A stretch of 64,000 nucleotides of DNA from Taudactylus pleione. Its lineage: Eukaryota; Chordata; Amphibia; Anura; Myobatrachidae. The first letter of the stretch is position 1. Every line of letters starts with the position of its first letter. Below the pieces are notes generated by a model, which was given only the letters and a program-made list of their open reading frames with translations, searched no databases and was not told where the DNA came from. Positions 13,001 through 23,334 of the stretch are shown here, one piece after another. Position numbers and translations under genes: made by a program. The stretch spans positions 7,677,501 through 7,741,500 of the forward strand of contig JAUIMM010000135.1 in the NCBI GenBank assembly GCA_031769625.1, read 5' to 3'.

Positions 13001-16000
13001 GGAGGGGGCGACGACAGCCTCCGTTACCCGAAACGGAGGCGTATCAATGCAGTTGAGGGGGAAGGAAGAGGCCAGGCTGACAGAGATTTCCTGGCCTCTT
13101 CCTCTAAACTGCGGCGGCTGGCTGCGTGACCCCATGGGTCACCTTTGCTGGCTGATGTTACGCATTTATCCGATATTGCATTGAACAATGCAGCTCAGAT
13201 AAGTAATGCACAGGAGGCGCGATGTCTCCTGCTGCATTACCATATCTGCAAGGATTCCAATTGCAAAGCTGCCTGCGTGCATACATCATATATCTATAGC
13301 CTGCGTGTATACATCATATATCTATAGCCTGCCTGCATACATCATATATCTATAGCCTGCGTGTATACATCATATATCTATAGCCTGCGTGCATACATCA
13401 TATATCTATAGCCTGCGTGTATACATCATATATCTATAGCCTGCCTGCATACATCATATATCTATAGCCTGCGTGTATACATCATATATCTACAGCCTGC
13501 CTGCATACATCATATATCTATAGCCTGCATGTATACATCATATATCTATAGCCTGCGTGTATACATCATATATCTATAGCCTGCCTGCATACATCATATA
13601 TCTATAGCCTGCGTGCATACATCATATATCTATAGCCTGCGTGCATACATCATATATCTATAGCCTGCGTGCAGCTTTGCAATTGCGATCCTTGCTGAAT
13701 CAGGCCCAAAGTGTACTGATCTTACCCAGGACTCTATATGTCATTATACTGCAAACTTTTTAAACAACTGTGCTGAGGATTTTGCATGTTTTTTAGCTAG
13801 GGGCCTATCCATATAGCGATAATTGCAGACAATTGAACGATAGCGACGTCGTTATCATTCAATTGCGTGCAAATTGTGCATGCATCGGGCACTTTTATGT
13901 CGTAAACGACCAGCGATGCGCGCTCCCGCTGGTCAACTTGATGATCACGTCAGGTTCAGCATGTACGGGGATGATGGTTCAGCATGTACGGGGATGATGC
14001 CAACACTGAACGACTGAACGTTCAGTGTAGGCACATCACAGACGGAGAAACGACAGCACGATTACAATATCATCATTGTGCTGTTGTTTCTATGTCTAGT
14101 AGTGGGTACGCACCTTAATACCATACATCAGGAGAAGTTATTCTCCCTCCTGCAGAGCAAATAGGAAACTCTGGCCAAACAGACAAAAGAAGTAGAGAGT
14201 AAACATTGCAGAGCCACCTGAGCTTAGATATACCATTTCCATTGTAGAATAAGATGTAATAGTTTATTAAATGAAGAATGTCACTCCTGTAATGGTTCAC
14301 ATTTAAGAACATACTGAATTGTAATATACTGTATACAGTACTTTGCTAGGCAATTACTTAATATACATTGTAGTCACCTCCATACAATGCAGAGAACATT
14401 TTAGCATCTGCAATATACTACAGAGCACATAGTAGATTAAGCCATACAAAACAACCCAACACAGAGTACATCCTAATGACCGATATATGATAGTGAGGGG
14501 GATTTCCAAATACTGGATTTCAACATAAACCATGCGTTCTCAATTCCAAAACCCAAGTATCACTGGTCATGTTTTTTGTTGATGTCCTTAATCATAAACA
14601 AGTGAATTCATCTATTTTGCTGGGTCAGTAATTATCCCAACTGCTTCCACAGACAGACATCCTCAAAACATGACCTGTTGGGAATATATCACGCTTGAGG
14701 CTGAAAAACATTGCCATAAAGCAATTTTTTTAGAATGGAGAACAATCATACAACGAGAAAATAAAATGTACATAAACTGAACAATGCATATACAAGTCAT
14801 GTCCTTTGGATATCAGGCATATCTACACTAAGACAGGCCATAAGCACAAGGTCTGTCTCGGAATAAAAATAAGAGCCCATAACCTCTATTCTCATCCTCA
14901 CCTCTCCTCCTTTAGTAATTCCACCTCACCTCTCCTCCTTAATCAATCAATCTCACCTTGGCAAGCTGGGGGCATATCCAGCGCTCTAGGAACTGCTGGG
15001 CATGCCCGCTTACCTCTCTCCAGTGAATAGACTCAAAGTGCATTCACAGCTTGGGGGTCTCCCAGTTCCGCACTGAGGGGGGAGTGCTGTCTCACAAGAC
15101 AATGGACAGGGCCGGCGCTAGGTTTCTCAGCACCCAGCGCCATTCTGTGTTGCAATGTCGACCCTTACCTCCCCTGTTTCCTCCCCCAATACCAATAATG
15201 CCAGTGGGTGGAGGCTCAGATTCTTACAGAGCTGGCCAGGTTGTGGTTCTGGCGCCCTAGTGCGGATGCACTGACAGAACGTGTCGTGAGCCGGCCCTGA
15301 CAAGGATGACCTAATTTCTCGATGTTAAGAGATCCCCCGCAGGCTGCTCTGCTTGCTATGGCACCAGTGGACTGATTGTCGTACAAGTGCGTTACAACTT
15401 GCAGGGCCGATTCTAGACCAAATACAGACCGGGTAGAAAATTCCCATTGGCGTCCACCTTAAAAAATAAAAAATCTATACAGTTTTTTTGTATGTACTAA
15501 ATAAAAATACACCTTACTGTGGCCCCTAAAACATGCCTGCTGCTTTCAGTCTAGCTGTATCATGCAAGCATTAGTACCTGTCTTTGAGTCTATGTAAGTG
15601 CAAGCTGGGCTCCAGGTTGCACTGAGTTAATCTTTTAGCAAGTATGCAAATGTCTTTATGTGGCTGCTCCATTGTTTTCTGGGATAGGGAAGGCCATGAA
15701 CTGCAACATACTGTATGGTTACAGCCGAGTCCATGGAGGATATTTCATGCTTTATGGTTTACATTTATGAGTTCATATAACAATTACCATTTACTAGAAT
15801 CAAGGGGTTTATTCATGAAACGAAGGTAAGTCAAATCTTCCTTCACCGGCAGCTTTTACCAGCAAAAGATGTCCCTAAAAATGTATCTTCCACACTGCTC
15901 TATAAAAAATTCAATAATCTTTTCCCATTAAATAAAATGTAATATTTACTCTGGGGGGTATATTTACTAAAGTGCAGGTTTTTAGAACTGGAGATGTTCA

Positions 16001-19000
16001 GATTCTAGCTATTATCTACCAGAACAGGGGTGGGGAACCTTTTTTCTGCTGCTGGCCATTTTGATATATATAACATTATTCACAGGCCCGGTACAGGACA
16101 CGCCCCATCCGTGTGACGTTACATGAGGGTGGGGGTCACAATCATCGGTGATTACAAAGGATGCTCCGGGGAGCTGTAAGGGCAGCAGTGTGACCGTCTG
16201 AAGCAGCCTAAGGACGCTCCAAGTGGCACGGCTGCATAGATTCTAGCTGAAGGGTGACATTCTAGGCACCCTGTTAGCCAGATGAGGCTAGCAGAAAAAA
16301 GCTCAAAGGGCCAGACCAAATGATTCCGCGGGCCTTATACGGCCCCCGGGCCTGGGATTCCCCATCCCTGTTCTAGAAGGTGCTAGATATGTGATAAATA
16401 GAATCTGATTGTTTGCTATTGGCATCAACTCCACTTCTAAAAACCTGCACTTTAGTAAATATTCCCCTGCCTCTCAAACTAGGTGCCCTCATCTCACCCA
16501 ACTCTGATCGCCCAGTGCAAGCATCTGCTCCTACACAAACGCTGACTTGTTGACATCAAATTTTGGTTTAACCTAGGCTTGCAGAGCCTCCGAGAAGGAG
16601 TTTGTGCTTCATAAATTACCTTTATATTGGGGAAACTTTAAAACCACCTAACTTAAAAGCAAGGAAGGTGACTGATAGTGGCCATAATTAGTGTACATAG
16701 CTCCACCTGTGGGTCTTTTAAAATGTGTCAGTGAGTAATGAATACACCTATGCACCTGCTAAATGACCTGGAAAATGTGAACTGTGTGGTGTCCTGAGGA
16801 CCGAGTTTGAGAACCAAAGTTCTAGCAGCATATACAATATTTCCCTTAATTAAATAGAAAACACAAGAATGAATGTGCTTTTTAAGCTCAGGATTTTATC
16901 CATTAAGGTGCATACACACACAACAATTTTTTGAACGATTATCGTTAAACGATATAGTTTAACGATAATCGTTTGGTAAAATCGTTCACTTTCTGAGTCA
17001 AACGATGAACGATCATGGTTCATGCGCGTTCACGTTTGTAGTTTGTAGTTCAGTCAGACTTGTCAACTCAACGATTTTCATTAAGTTAATATGCAAAAAT
17101 CGTTTGTAGTTCATAAAAATCGTTCATTACATTTAAATGAACATAGTAAATGAATAACTTTAGTAAACGATTTTAGTTCATTTTTTCAAGGTAGAAAATC
17201 GTTTACTAAAATCATTCATTAACTCAATCGTTGTGTGTGTATGCAGCTTTAGAACTAGAGATGTGCGGTACGTTTCTCCAGAAATCTGAATCCACCTGAA
17301 TTTCGCGAATCCGGACAGATCCAAGTACTGCTTCCTTCTAATCTCCAAAGGAGATCCTGGTTCTGATCTCAGGGCCTGATTCAGACCCGCTCGCGAGCGC
17401 TGAGTGCTCGTAAGCGGGTCGATGTTGGGCCAGTGTGCATGCGCACGACGGACCCGGCTCCGTCGTGTGCATGCGCGAGACCCGGATAGCGATGAGCAAG
17501 CCGTCGCTATGGGTCTCGCTACAAAGGGGGTGTGCTGTCGATGGTGAGTGACAGCACGTCCCCTTTGGTGGGCGTGCCGGGGCGTGGCTGGCAAGACGGA
17601 GGCATTCCCATGGGAACGCCTACCGTCTGGGGTCGGCCCCACTGACATCACAAGTGATGTCAGTGGGAGTGCTTTTGGCTCTGATAGAGCCAAAAGAACT
17701 CCAGGGCTTGTGGAAGACGAGACCCTACCACAAGGGTCTCGTCGCAAGCCCGATGGTCACGATGGTCTTTACCATCGCGACCATCTTTTTGGCCACTCAC
17801 TATAGCTGTGGGTGGTCACCCACAGCTATGCGAGCGGCCAGGAGGCCACTCTAAAATCAGGAAGGACGGCCCTGATTCAGAGCGAGCACTCTGTCAGAGC
17901 GTCCGGCTCTGAATCAGGGCCTTAGAGCGGTTCGGAAAAAATCCATATCCAAAACCAAAACACTTGAAGGTGGTTTTCAAAACCAAAACACGAAGATGAT
18001 TCCAGATCGAAAACCAAAGCACGGTGGTCAGCGCACATCTCTAATTAGAACGAACCATCACTATGTGCAAAGCAGGGCCTGTATTACTCCTTCGCATGTT
18101 GTTTTTAATCACACTTTATTTAACTATCAATTGAAAATAAAAAGTCTTCAGAAAATAAGCTAAATTGTTGGTATACTGAAGAATTTTATTGTATTACCCA
18201 GTCATTATAACTTTGTTGCTATAAGTCTAATACTGTATAATACATGTATACACAGTGACGTGTATGTAACCAGTGCTCTCTTGCCTACAGTACCTCATCG
18301 CGGGAGTAGTGTCTTATTTTGCTGAGATAAAACCTAGTCGGACACTGGTGAGTCTTTGCCTTATATCATAGCTATTTGGACTTCCCGCACCCCATCTCCC
18401 ACACACCCCGGCTTAAGCATTTCAGAGCATTCCATCATTCACTTTTTAAAATTTCTTTGAACAGGTCAAAGGGTCATTGACTTTCAGTATGTTCAGCTGC
18501 GTGATCTCATTCATAGAGTTCTGCTTAATTTGTGAGGATTTGACTTATTCTGACTGTTATTATGGCTATTGTGGTTTTTACGAATATACGGTAAGTATCT
18601 ACTGCTGAAAATGTGAGAAAATATATATAATAAAATTGACTACTGATCAAAATAATGTCATAACGTTGGAATGTAATGACAGTTGTCTGTCCCCTCCCAC
18701 CATTGTCAGTGATGTTACTAGAGAGAATAAGAGGGCTGTGATATAGTGAGACAGTGTGGGGGGTAATAGGATAGGCGCACAACCCGATTAAGGGGTCTAT
18801 TTACTAAGCCTTGGATAGAGATAAAGTGAATGGAGATAAAATTTATTTTTTATTTATTTATTTATTTATTAACAGTTTCTTATATAGCTCAACATATTCC
18901 GTTGCGCTTTATTATTGGAAACATTAATACAACAAACCTGGGTAATAACAGACAGATCATTGATACACAAGGATAGGTGCTATATATTGCATTTTGGTCC

Positions 19001-21491
19001 AGCCAAAATATCAGCTAAGCAGTTCCTAACTGTCATTTTTCAAACACAGCCTGTGACAGTTAGGAACTGGTTGGCCGGTACTTTATCTCCGTTCACTTTA
19101 TTGCCATCCAAGGCTTAGTAAATAGACCCCTAAGTGCCACATGGTGTCTGGGGCTGAAATGATCAAGGGCATATTAGGAAAAGCAGAGGAGCTGTGACCA
19201 GTGCTGTGTGGGTGTGGCCAGTGCTTTGTGGGTGTGGCCAGTGCTTTGTGGGTGTGACCTGTGCTATGTGGGTATGACCAGAGCTGTGTGTGTGTGGCCA
19301 ATGCTGTGAGGGTGTGGCCAATGCTGTGTGGGTGTGGCCAGTGCCATGTGGGCGGGTACATCTCCCTCACTATTAGCCCCATTGTCTATTAAAAAAAACT
19401 GCATCATTTTGTGAGGAAAATAGAAATACCCTTTCAATACTAATGATTTATTGGTACCATTCTGTCTGCTGGGTCATTGATCATTATCATGCTGTCATGA
19501 TGATAGGCCTATTTTTATATGGAGGTCTGTGCGAGAGGGTGAAGACAGACAGGAAAAACTAAGAAAGAGCCAAGCAATGGCGGGCATTACAGCTAGTTTA
19601 TCATGACTGATAAAAGCATTGATGTCATCACATAGATAATGTCCAACATTAATACAACGCTTATCACTGACATGACACATCATCAACTATAATGTCAATA
19701 ATTACATCAGCAATCACAAAGACTATAACAAGTGCAAGACTCTATCAGATGTCATTTAATGTCATTTAAAGTTTCGTACATAAGAATAATACTGTAGTTG
19801 AGAAATGAATAACAACTCCAATAACTGATTACACTTCTTTACCAGTTGCTCATTTTGCGCAATTTTAAAATTTAAGGGTCTGTTTACTAAGCAGTGTTAG
19901 GAGTGAAAAGTGATAAGGTGCCAGCTAATCAGCTCCTAACTGTCATTTTTCAAACACAGCCTGTGAGATGGCAGTTAGGAGCTGATTGACTGGTACCTTA
20001 TCACTTTTCACTCTGTCTCCTAACACTGCTTAGTACAGTAAATAGACCTCTTAGTCACAAACAGGACCTGCCATGACATTTAAGAATTGTGCAATGGACA
20101 AAATTGTGGGCCTGATTCACTATGGATTGCTATTGCGATCACAGCTGCGATTACGCACGGAGGTCAGCTGTGAATATATGCTAATGTCTGCAATTGCAAA
20201 GCCGTGGCACAGCCAGCATCCATAATACCTTGTAGTCCTGTGTATACATCAGGAACCTCGAGTAACATCGGACCCTCACGCAGAATTACAGCAGCCCTGA
20301 CCTTACTTAGAATATGCTAACCTCATTGTACGCAGTGAGTACTCAAGCTGCGTGTGCCGTCACAGTAGGCGTTCAAATGGACAGGCATGTCTGAGTTATC
20401 CAACCACTCCCACGTCACCACCCCCAAACACTGACCTCCCGTCACTCACTCTGCGATGGCTTTCTTTCTTTCTGTGTGAGTAATTGCAGTGCAATCGCAA
20501 TGCTAACTGACGCACGCGAACTGCGTTAAAATAAAAGTGTCCTAGTGCACACTGCTCATTGCTTACTACGAGCAGGACTACTGCTGTGATAGGAGTGAGG
20601 TGGCTATGGAGCCCAGAGGTGAGCACGGCCCGCTGGTGAAGGTCCATCTTTTATTGATGACCTTGCTCTACTATTCTGAGGCTCTAAGTTCCAGAATAAC
20701 AGAGAGGGGCCTCTGGATAATGCTGGGCACCAGCAATGGGACTTTTTGCACATTACTATAGATTGTAAGCTTACGAGCAGGGCCTTCTTACCTATATATC
20801 TGTGTGTTATTACCCAGTTTTGTTCTATTTATGTTTCCAATTGTACAGCGCAACGGAATATGCTGCACTATATATGAAACTGTTTATAAATAAATAAATT
20901 ACTTATGTCTTTTTTTTTAACATTGAGCAAATCTTTTTATAGGTCAGGAACATAGCCTATGCTTTCTTATTTGTTGCCACTGTTGTGCAGTTCTGCATAT
21001 CAGTTTATCTATCTATATATGGCTGGAGATCACTAAAACAGAAGTTTGACTACACACCACAGGTAAGAAGTTCTGAGCCTTTTTAAACAACCTGGTTAAG
21101 GGTTTATTGAAATTAGTATCGAGTTTAGACATTGTGATGGCAATTTAATTAGATGCCAATTGTAGTACACAATGGGATTGATTCAGATTTGGGAACAAAT
21201 AAAAAACCAGGCAGTAACTTTGTCATCAATGCACACCATGTTACAATGCAAGGGTGAAAATACAGTTATTATTTTGCTTGCAGGGTAAATACTGGTTGCT
21301 TTTGCATGTAGCCCACAAATGTCAATCACATGTGAAATCAAGACAAGGACACACACCTCTCAACTCTCTTTAACTCTCTATGCACTTATTAAATCTGCCA
21401 AAGCTGCAATGCGAAATAGTTTTGCCAAGGTGTAAAGACATTCCTATTTTGCTTTGCTCCCAATCTGCCCTTAAGTTTGATATGTAGTTTC

Positions 21492-21525
<34 letters not shown>

Positions 21526-22523
21526 GGCTTTGCTATAGTACTAGGGCTGCGACCCATCCGGGATTCCTCAGGACAGTCTCTAAATCAGAAGCTAAGTCCA
21601 GAGTTTGGAGGGCTGTAGTTTCCAGATGGGCATTGTCCAGAAATCTCAAAAGTGGCAGTACAGCAACAATACTAATGTTGTCAGTGCTCCCTCTTAGCTG
21701 AGCCCGCCTACAGCCCATCCTCCTCTGGAATTGATCACTTTTTACACTATAGTGAAATGGGTTCCCTGCTGGTGCTATGATTTGGTGGCTGGTCTTTATT
21801 TATGGCAGATAGTGAAAAGCATGCATTAGATTTGCCAGACTTGCCAACATCAATCACCTCACTCACAGGAACCAGCACCTTTATAAAGCCTAAGAAAGCT
21901 ACACCCTAGCTCAATCCTAATAGGCTGGTATTAGATCCATGTGACAGCTTCCTCTTTTCCTATATAAGTAAAGCTGACTAGTGCAGGTGCTCTGTTGATC
22001 TGTTTGAATTCAGTCCTACCCTGAATTTTGCCTGCTGGAGTGAGAACAGAATCTCCTCCTAATACACTTTGTCAAACTTTTGTTCCATTTTGCCAGTTAC
22101 ATTGGTGTCAGACAGGCACCTTAAAGCCATACAAGTGGTAGCACTAGCTCCTGCAGTGACACACTGAAATTAAGGGATAGGCTCCTCCAATTACATGGGA
22201 ATGATTGCAATCTGAAAATCATGTGATTTCTAGGATTTCATAAACCTCTACTGTTAAACAAGGAGACTCCCCATTTGTCATTCATCAAGAGATTTGTGTC
22301 GCTTTGTCATAATGTTCAAACACAAAATATTACAACAGGGAAATGTAGAGCAACGGCCCATGATTATGTTGTGTTTACATATATACTATTTGCTCTATCT
22401 TTCCTGCAGATGTGTGTTATAAACAATGAGTATAGGTACGTCATGTCCAATGGATCTTCACAGCCAACGAGTGAATATGGAAACATCATTCTTGGCAAGA
22501 CATCAGTCCTTGAGGTTTCATAA
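6962..22523 (+). CDS. MS4A-family four-transmembrane protein gene (six coding exons)
   Basis: Exons are 6962-7096, 12331-12450, 18291-18347, 18465-18590, 20943-21062 and 22410-22523. Every donor and acceptor is canonical GT-AG, every intron is phase 0, and the joined frame encodes 223 residues ending in TAA. The layout fits the membrane-spanning 4-domain subfamily A: a proline/glutamine-rich cytoplasmic N-terminus (1-35), the typical FLKGQPKLFGVVQI entry into TM1 (about 46-69), TM2 (about 79-97), TM3 (about 106-128), an extracellular loop with tyrosines and cysteines (129-146), TM4 (about 148-175) and a cytoplasmic tail. MS4A proteins act at the plasma or endosomal membrane, often modulating receptor signalling or calcium entry. 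Which paralogue this is cannot be told by eye. An in-frame stop or frameshift was not seen, so it looks functional. An acceptor just before the ATG (cttttag at about 6940-6946) implies an upstream untranslated exon that I cannot place. Confidence 0.85.
7183..8092. repeat. large palindromic MITE in MS4A intron 1
   Basis: The outer ends are ggctctatttattaac and gtagtaaatagagccc in inverted orientation, about 900 bp apart. Internal paired blocks include ttcacattattttagtg and gccacctggaggtggcg. Open frames inside (for example 7530-8096 on the - strand) are shadows of the repeat. Confidence 0.55.
8100..8800. other. intronic sequence, no recognised feature
   Basis: Unique-looking intronic sequence between two MITEs. 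No splice-bounded exon, repeat or RNA signature was seen. Confidence 0.45.
8806..9060. repeat. palindromic MITE, about 255 bp
   Basis: The left end reads cacatgtaatagggtgagag and the right end reads ctttcaccctattacatttg. The interior repeats gagagtttag and ctaaactctc in opposite orientations, so the element folds back nearly end to end. Confidence 0.65.
9068..9366. repeat. palindromic MITE, about 300 bp
   Basis: The left end reads ggtacacactagatgacc and the right end reads attgggtacacatcg. The central part has gtcggacctgcatgcaggtc, a self-complementary block. No coding capacity. Confidence 0.5.
9510..10965. repeat. long inverted-repeat element (about 1.45 kb including an insertion)
   Basis: The left arm starts caaatgggggaattgaccat and the right arm ends with its complement, gtcaattcccccatttg. 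The arms stay paired inward through agtgcaaaaaatgcaaataa and cgatatacaatttatttcag to about 10270 and 10735. The left arm is interrupted by a Harbinger MITE (9588-10136). The loop (about 10270-10735) contains gacgaaacgtgttgggaagc. Confidence 0.75.
9588..10136. mobile_element. PIF/Harbinger hairpin-chain MITE
   Basis: The ends are gggcctgattcagaccc and gctctgaatgagggcc, flanked by AAA on both sides. The interior is a row of adjacent perfect hairpins, for example around gggagctccgtc, gactgacatcactagtgatg, ttttggctctgatagagcc and gatggtctcgaccatcg. It has no coding function; open frames on both strands mirror each other because of the palindromes. Confidence 0.8.
11165..11343. repeat. 'actaagccttgga' palindromic MITE, copy 3
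   Basis: Ends tatgtactaagccttggata and tccaaggcttagtacata, with ccaatcagct and agctgattgg inside, as in the other copies of this family. Confidence 0.75.
11625..12157. mobile_element. PIF/Harbinger hairpin-chain MITE with TAA duplication
   Basis: Termini gggcctgattcagaccc and ggctctgaatcagggcc, flanked by a perfect TAA duplication (11622-11624 and 12158-12160). The interior is the same series of hairpins as at 9588 and 17372, including gaggcgttcccatgagaacg, gacatcacgagtgatgtcag and agctttcggctctgttaaag. Confidence 0.85.
12331..12450 (+). CDS. MS4A-like gene, coding exon 2 (TM1)
   Basis: Acceptor tttgatttctag, donor CTT|gtgagtaa, 120 nt, residues 46-85. Encodes VVQITLVSLQLSMGAIVTV (TM1), an extracellular stretch with a possible N-glycosylation site NST, and the start of TM2. 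Confidence 0.85.
12540..12600 (+). mobile_element. possible hAT terminus relict
   Basis: The sequence caggggcggatccagat has the CAGGGGCGGATC form typical of hAT termini. No matching right end was found, so it is probably a truncated copy. Confidence 0.35.
12900..13707. repeat. Harbinger-like MITE relict hosting a minisatellite
   Basis: The right end (gctgaatcaggcccaaag, about 13697-13712) matches Harbinger MITE termini. gcgcatgtgcagaacgggtc near 12938 is shared with the element at 39866-40306. The left terminus is not clear. The interior carries a 28-bp minisatellite. Confidence 0.45.
13271..13672. repeat. 28-bp minisatellite, about 14 copies
   Basis: Tandem copies of a 28-bp unit beginning cctgcgtgcatacatcatat and ending atctatag, with only a few variants (gcgtg, gcctg, gcatg). 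The array sits exactly between the inverted flanks aattgcaaagctg and cagctttgcaatt, so it fills the loop of a hairpin. Confidence 0.9.
13798..14119. repeat. imperfect palindromic MITE
   Basis: Starts aggggcctatccatatagcg, carries repeated gttcagcatgtacggggatg units (13970-14000) and ends gtagtgggtacgcacctta. It is weakly inverted overall. Confidence 0.35.
14120..15100. other. intronic sequence, no recognised feature
   Basis: AT-rich intronic sequence of the MS4A gene. No repeat terminus, exon or RNA signature was identified. Confidence 0.4.
15107..15299. mobile_element. hAT-type MITE, about 190 bp
   Basis: Termini cagggccggcgctagg and gtgagccggccctg are inverted repeats beginning CAGGG, as in many hAT elements. 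The flanks (acaatgga and acaaggat) are at best a decayed 8-bp duplication. Confidence 0.55.
15950..16470. repeat. palindromic MITE split by a hAT MITE
   Basis: The outer ends tttactaaagtgcaggtttt and aaaacctgcactttagtaaa are perfect inverted repeats. The element is interrupted at 16025-16370 by a separate hAT-type insertion. Confidence 0.7.
16025..16370. mobile_element. hAT-type MITE nested in the 15950-16470 element
   Basis: Termini caggggtggggaacc and gattccccatccctg. The flanking octamers taccagaa and ttctagaa match at 6 of 8 positions, an aged 8-bp TSD. 346 bp, no coding capacity. Confidence 0.7.
16909..17252. repeat. palindromic MITE, family of 28381-28694
   Basis: Ends aaggtgcatacacacacaac and gttgtgtgtgtatgcagctt, with cgattatcgttaaacg blocks inside. 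Shares termini and the many cgtttgtagttc and aaaatcgttc motifs with the copy at 28381. Confidence 0.7.
17256..18043. mobile_element. hAT-type MITE containing a Harbinger MITE
   Basis: Termini tagagatgtgcggtacg and gcgcacatctcta. Flanking octamers tttagaac (17248-17255) and attagaac (18044-18051) match 7 of 8, a hAT-type TSD. The subterminal gaaatctgaatcc and aaaccaaaacac sequences relate it to the 32-kb hAT. A Harbinger MITE sits inside. Confidence 0.7.
17372..17921. mobile_element. PIF/Harbinger hairpin-chain MITE nested in a hAT MITE
   Basis: Termini gggcctgattcagaccc and ggctctgaatcagggcc, flanked by TCA and TTA (one mismatch). The interior hairpins are the same set as at 11625, including gacatcacaagtgatgtcag and ttttggctctgatagagcc. 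Confidence 0.8.
18291..18347 (+). CDS. MS4A-like gene, coding exon 3 (TM2)
   Basis: Acceptor ctcttgcctacag, donor CTG|gtgagtct, 57 nt, residues 86-104, reading YLIAGVVSYFAEIKPSRTL. A 57-nt exon completing TM2 and ending in a basic/polar loop is the usual MS4A pattern. Confidence 0.85.
18465..18590 (+). CDS. MS4A-like gene, coding exon 4 (TM3 and large loop)
   Basis: Acceptor ctttgaacag, donor ACG|gtaagtat, 126 nt, residues 105-146. TM3 is GSLTFSMFSCVISFIEFCLI, followed by an extracellular loop rich in Tyr and Cys (DCYYGYCGFYEY). Confidence 0.85.
18792..19131. repeat. 'actaagccttgga' MITE, copy 4, with retrotransposon-tail insertion
   Basis: The outer ends tttactaagccttggataga and ccaaggcttagtaaataga match the family. 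The left half is interrupted from about 18843 by A/T-rich retroposon sequence. Confidence 0.65.
18843..18925 (-). mobile_element. non-LTR retroposon 3' tail (minus orientation)
   Basis: (TTTA)n followed by acagtttcttatatagctc and attccgttgcgctttatt is the reverse complement of the tail at 20759-20905 (gcgcaacggaatatg ... tataaataaataaa). It is a short 5'-truncated LINE or SINE 3' end. Confidence 0.55.
19188..19350. repeat. 20-bp minisatellite, about 8 copies
   Basis: Tandem copies of gtgctttgtgggtgtggcca with point variants. Both strands read open in some frames, which is a side effect of the repeat and not a gene. Confidence 0.8.
19874..20052. repeat. 'actaag' palindromic MITE, copy 5 (variant)
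   Basis: Ends ggtctgtttactaagcagtg and cactgcttagtacagtaaat. The interior agctcctaactgtcattttt and ggcagttaggagctgattg pair with each other. It is a relative of the 'ccttgga' family. Confidence 0.7.
20107..20700 (+). repeat. Harbinger-like terminus and low-copy sequence
   Basis: gggcctgattcactatgg at 20109 resembles a Harbinger MITE left end, followed by cgatcacagctgcgattacg. A right end was not found, so limits are uncertain. No supported exon lies here. Confidence 0.3.
20759..20905 (+). mobile_element. non-LTR retroposon 3' tail
   Basis: Contains gattgtaagcttacgagcag, acagcgcaacggaatatgct and a (TAAA)n-like end. This tail is common on dispersed non-LTR retroposons, but I cannot assign the exact LINE or SINE clade by eye. 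It ends about 35 bp upstream of the intron branch region before exon 5. Confidence 0.6.
20943..21062 (+). CDS. MS4A-like gene, coding exon 5 (TM4)
   Basis: Acceptor ctttttatag, donor CAG|gtaagaag, 120 nt, residues 147-186. TM4 is NIAYAFLFVATVVQFCISVY, followed by a basic cytoplasmic stretch (WRSLKQKFDYTPQ). Confidence 0.85.
21491..21526. repeat. (ATT)n microsatellite
   Basis: About 12 copies of the trinucleotide ATT in MS4A intron 5. Confidence 0.9.
22410..22523 (+). CDS. MS4A-like gene, last coding exon
   Basis: Acceptor ctttcctgcag, then 114 nt including the TAA stop, residues 187-223. Encodes the polar cytoplasmic tail (NNEYRYVMSNGSSQPTSEYG). A canonical AATAAA close downstream was not found; the end of the 3' untranslated region is unknown. 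Confidence 0.8.
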   Translation: MCVINNEYRYVMSNGSSQPTSEYGNIILGKTSVLEVS

Positions 22524-22651
22524 GAAGACAATTCACAACAAGGACTTTTTCCTTGGATAAAAAGACCAAGCAACATGTGGCTGTTTCCTTGGCTGACCCA
22601 CAAGCTGACGCCAAACAAGACCTAAACTGTACTCTAGCACATATCTAGGTG

Positions 22652-22828
22652 GTGCATATTTACTAAGCCTTGGATGGAGACAAAGTGAACGGCGATAAGG
22701 TACTAGCCAACCAGCTCCTAACTGTCATTTTTCAAACACAGCCTGTGACTTGGAAGTTAGAAGCCGATTGGCTGGTACTTTATCTCCATTCATTATCTCC
22801 ATCCAAGGCTTAGTAAATAGACCCCCTA
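22652..22828. repeat. 'actaagccttgga' palindromic MITE, copy 6
   Basis: Ends tatttactaagccttggatg and catccaaggcttagtaaata, same interior as the other copies. It lies about 130 bp after the MS4A stop codon and could fall in its 3' untranslated region. Confidence 0.75.
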
Positions 22829-22835
22829 AGGTAGA

Positions 22836-23330
22836 GATGTATCAAGCAGTGCAAAGAGTGGAGAAGTGGACAAGTTATCCATAGCAACCAATCAGCTTCT
22901 GTCTATCATTTTATATAATGCACATGATAAATGCTAGCTAGAAGCATACTTGCTACTCTATTGGCATCTGCAGGATGCTCCCAATTTTTTCGAGGAGCCT
23001 CCCACACCCCATAGAAGAGTGCGCACTCCTCTCGCTTCCTAGAGAAGTGGGCAGAATGGAGAGAAACCTACCTGGAATCTGAAGGTCCTTGAGGAGGGGG
23101 CAAGGCCAAATGATGGAATTCTATGATAATTGTGACATTTGGCTCCGCCCCTATTTAAATATGCATAAATCGCAGCATTTTGCTATGAGAGCCAAATTAT
23201 GCAACTAGCCTCCCCCCCATCACCTCCCACCTGCTTCTCCTCTGCTGGTTTCTCTCGTAGAAGAAAACATCAAGGTAGGCAAGTATGACTAGAAGCTGAT
23301 TGGCAACTCCAGTTGTCCTGTTCTCCTCTA
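22836..23330. repeat. MITE of the 5328 family, split by a hAT-type MITE
   Basis: The left part (gagatgtatcaagcagtgca ... gctagctagaag) and right part (ctagaagctgattggcaactc ... ctcctctactatg) belong to one element. They are separated by the insertion at 22945-23287. Confidence 0.55.
22945..23287. mobile_element. hAT-type MITE, 343 bp
   Basis: Termini catacttgctactc and gtaggcaagtatg. Flanking octamers gctagaag (22937-22944) and actagaag (23288-23295) match 7 of 8, an 8-bp hAT-type TSD. Confidence 0.65.
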
Positions 23331-23334
23331 CTAT

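Noticed and set aside
13271..13672. A regular 28-bp repeat that could be mistaken for a CRISPR array
   Set aside because: The copies are directly adjacent with no unique spacers, and the context is vertebrate intronic DNA.
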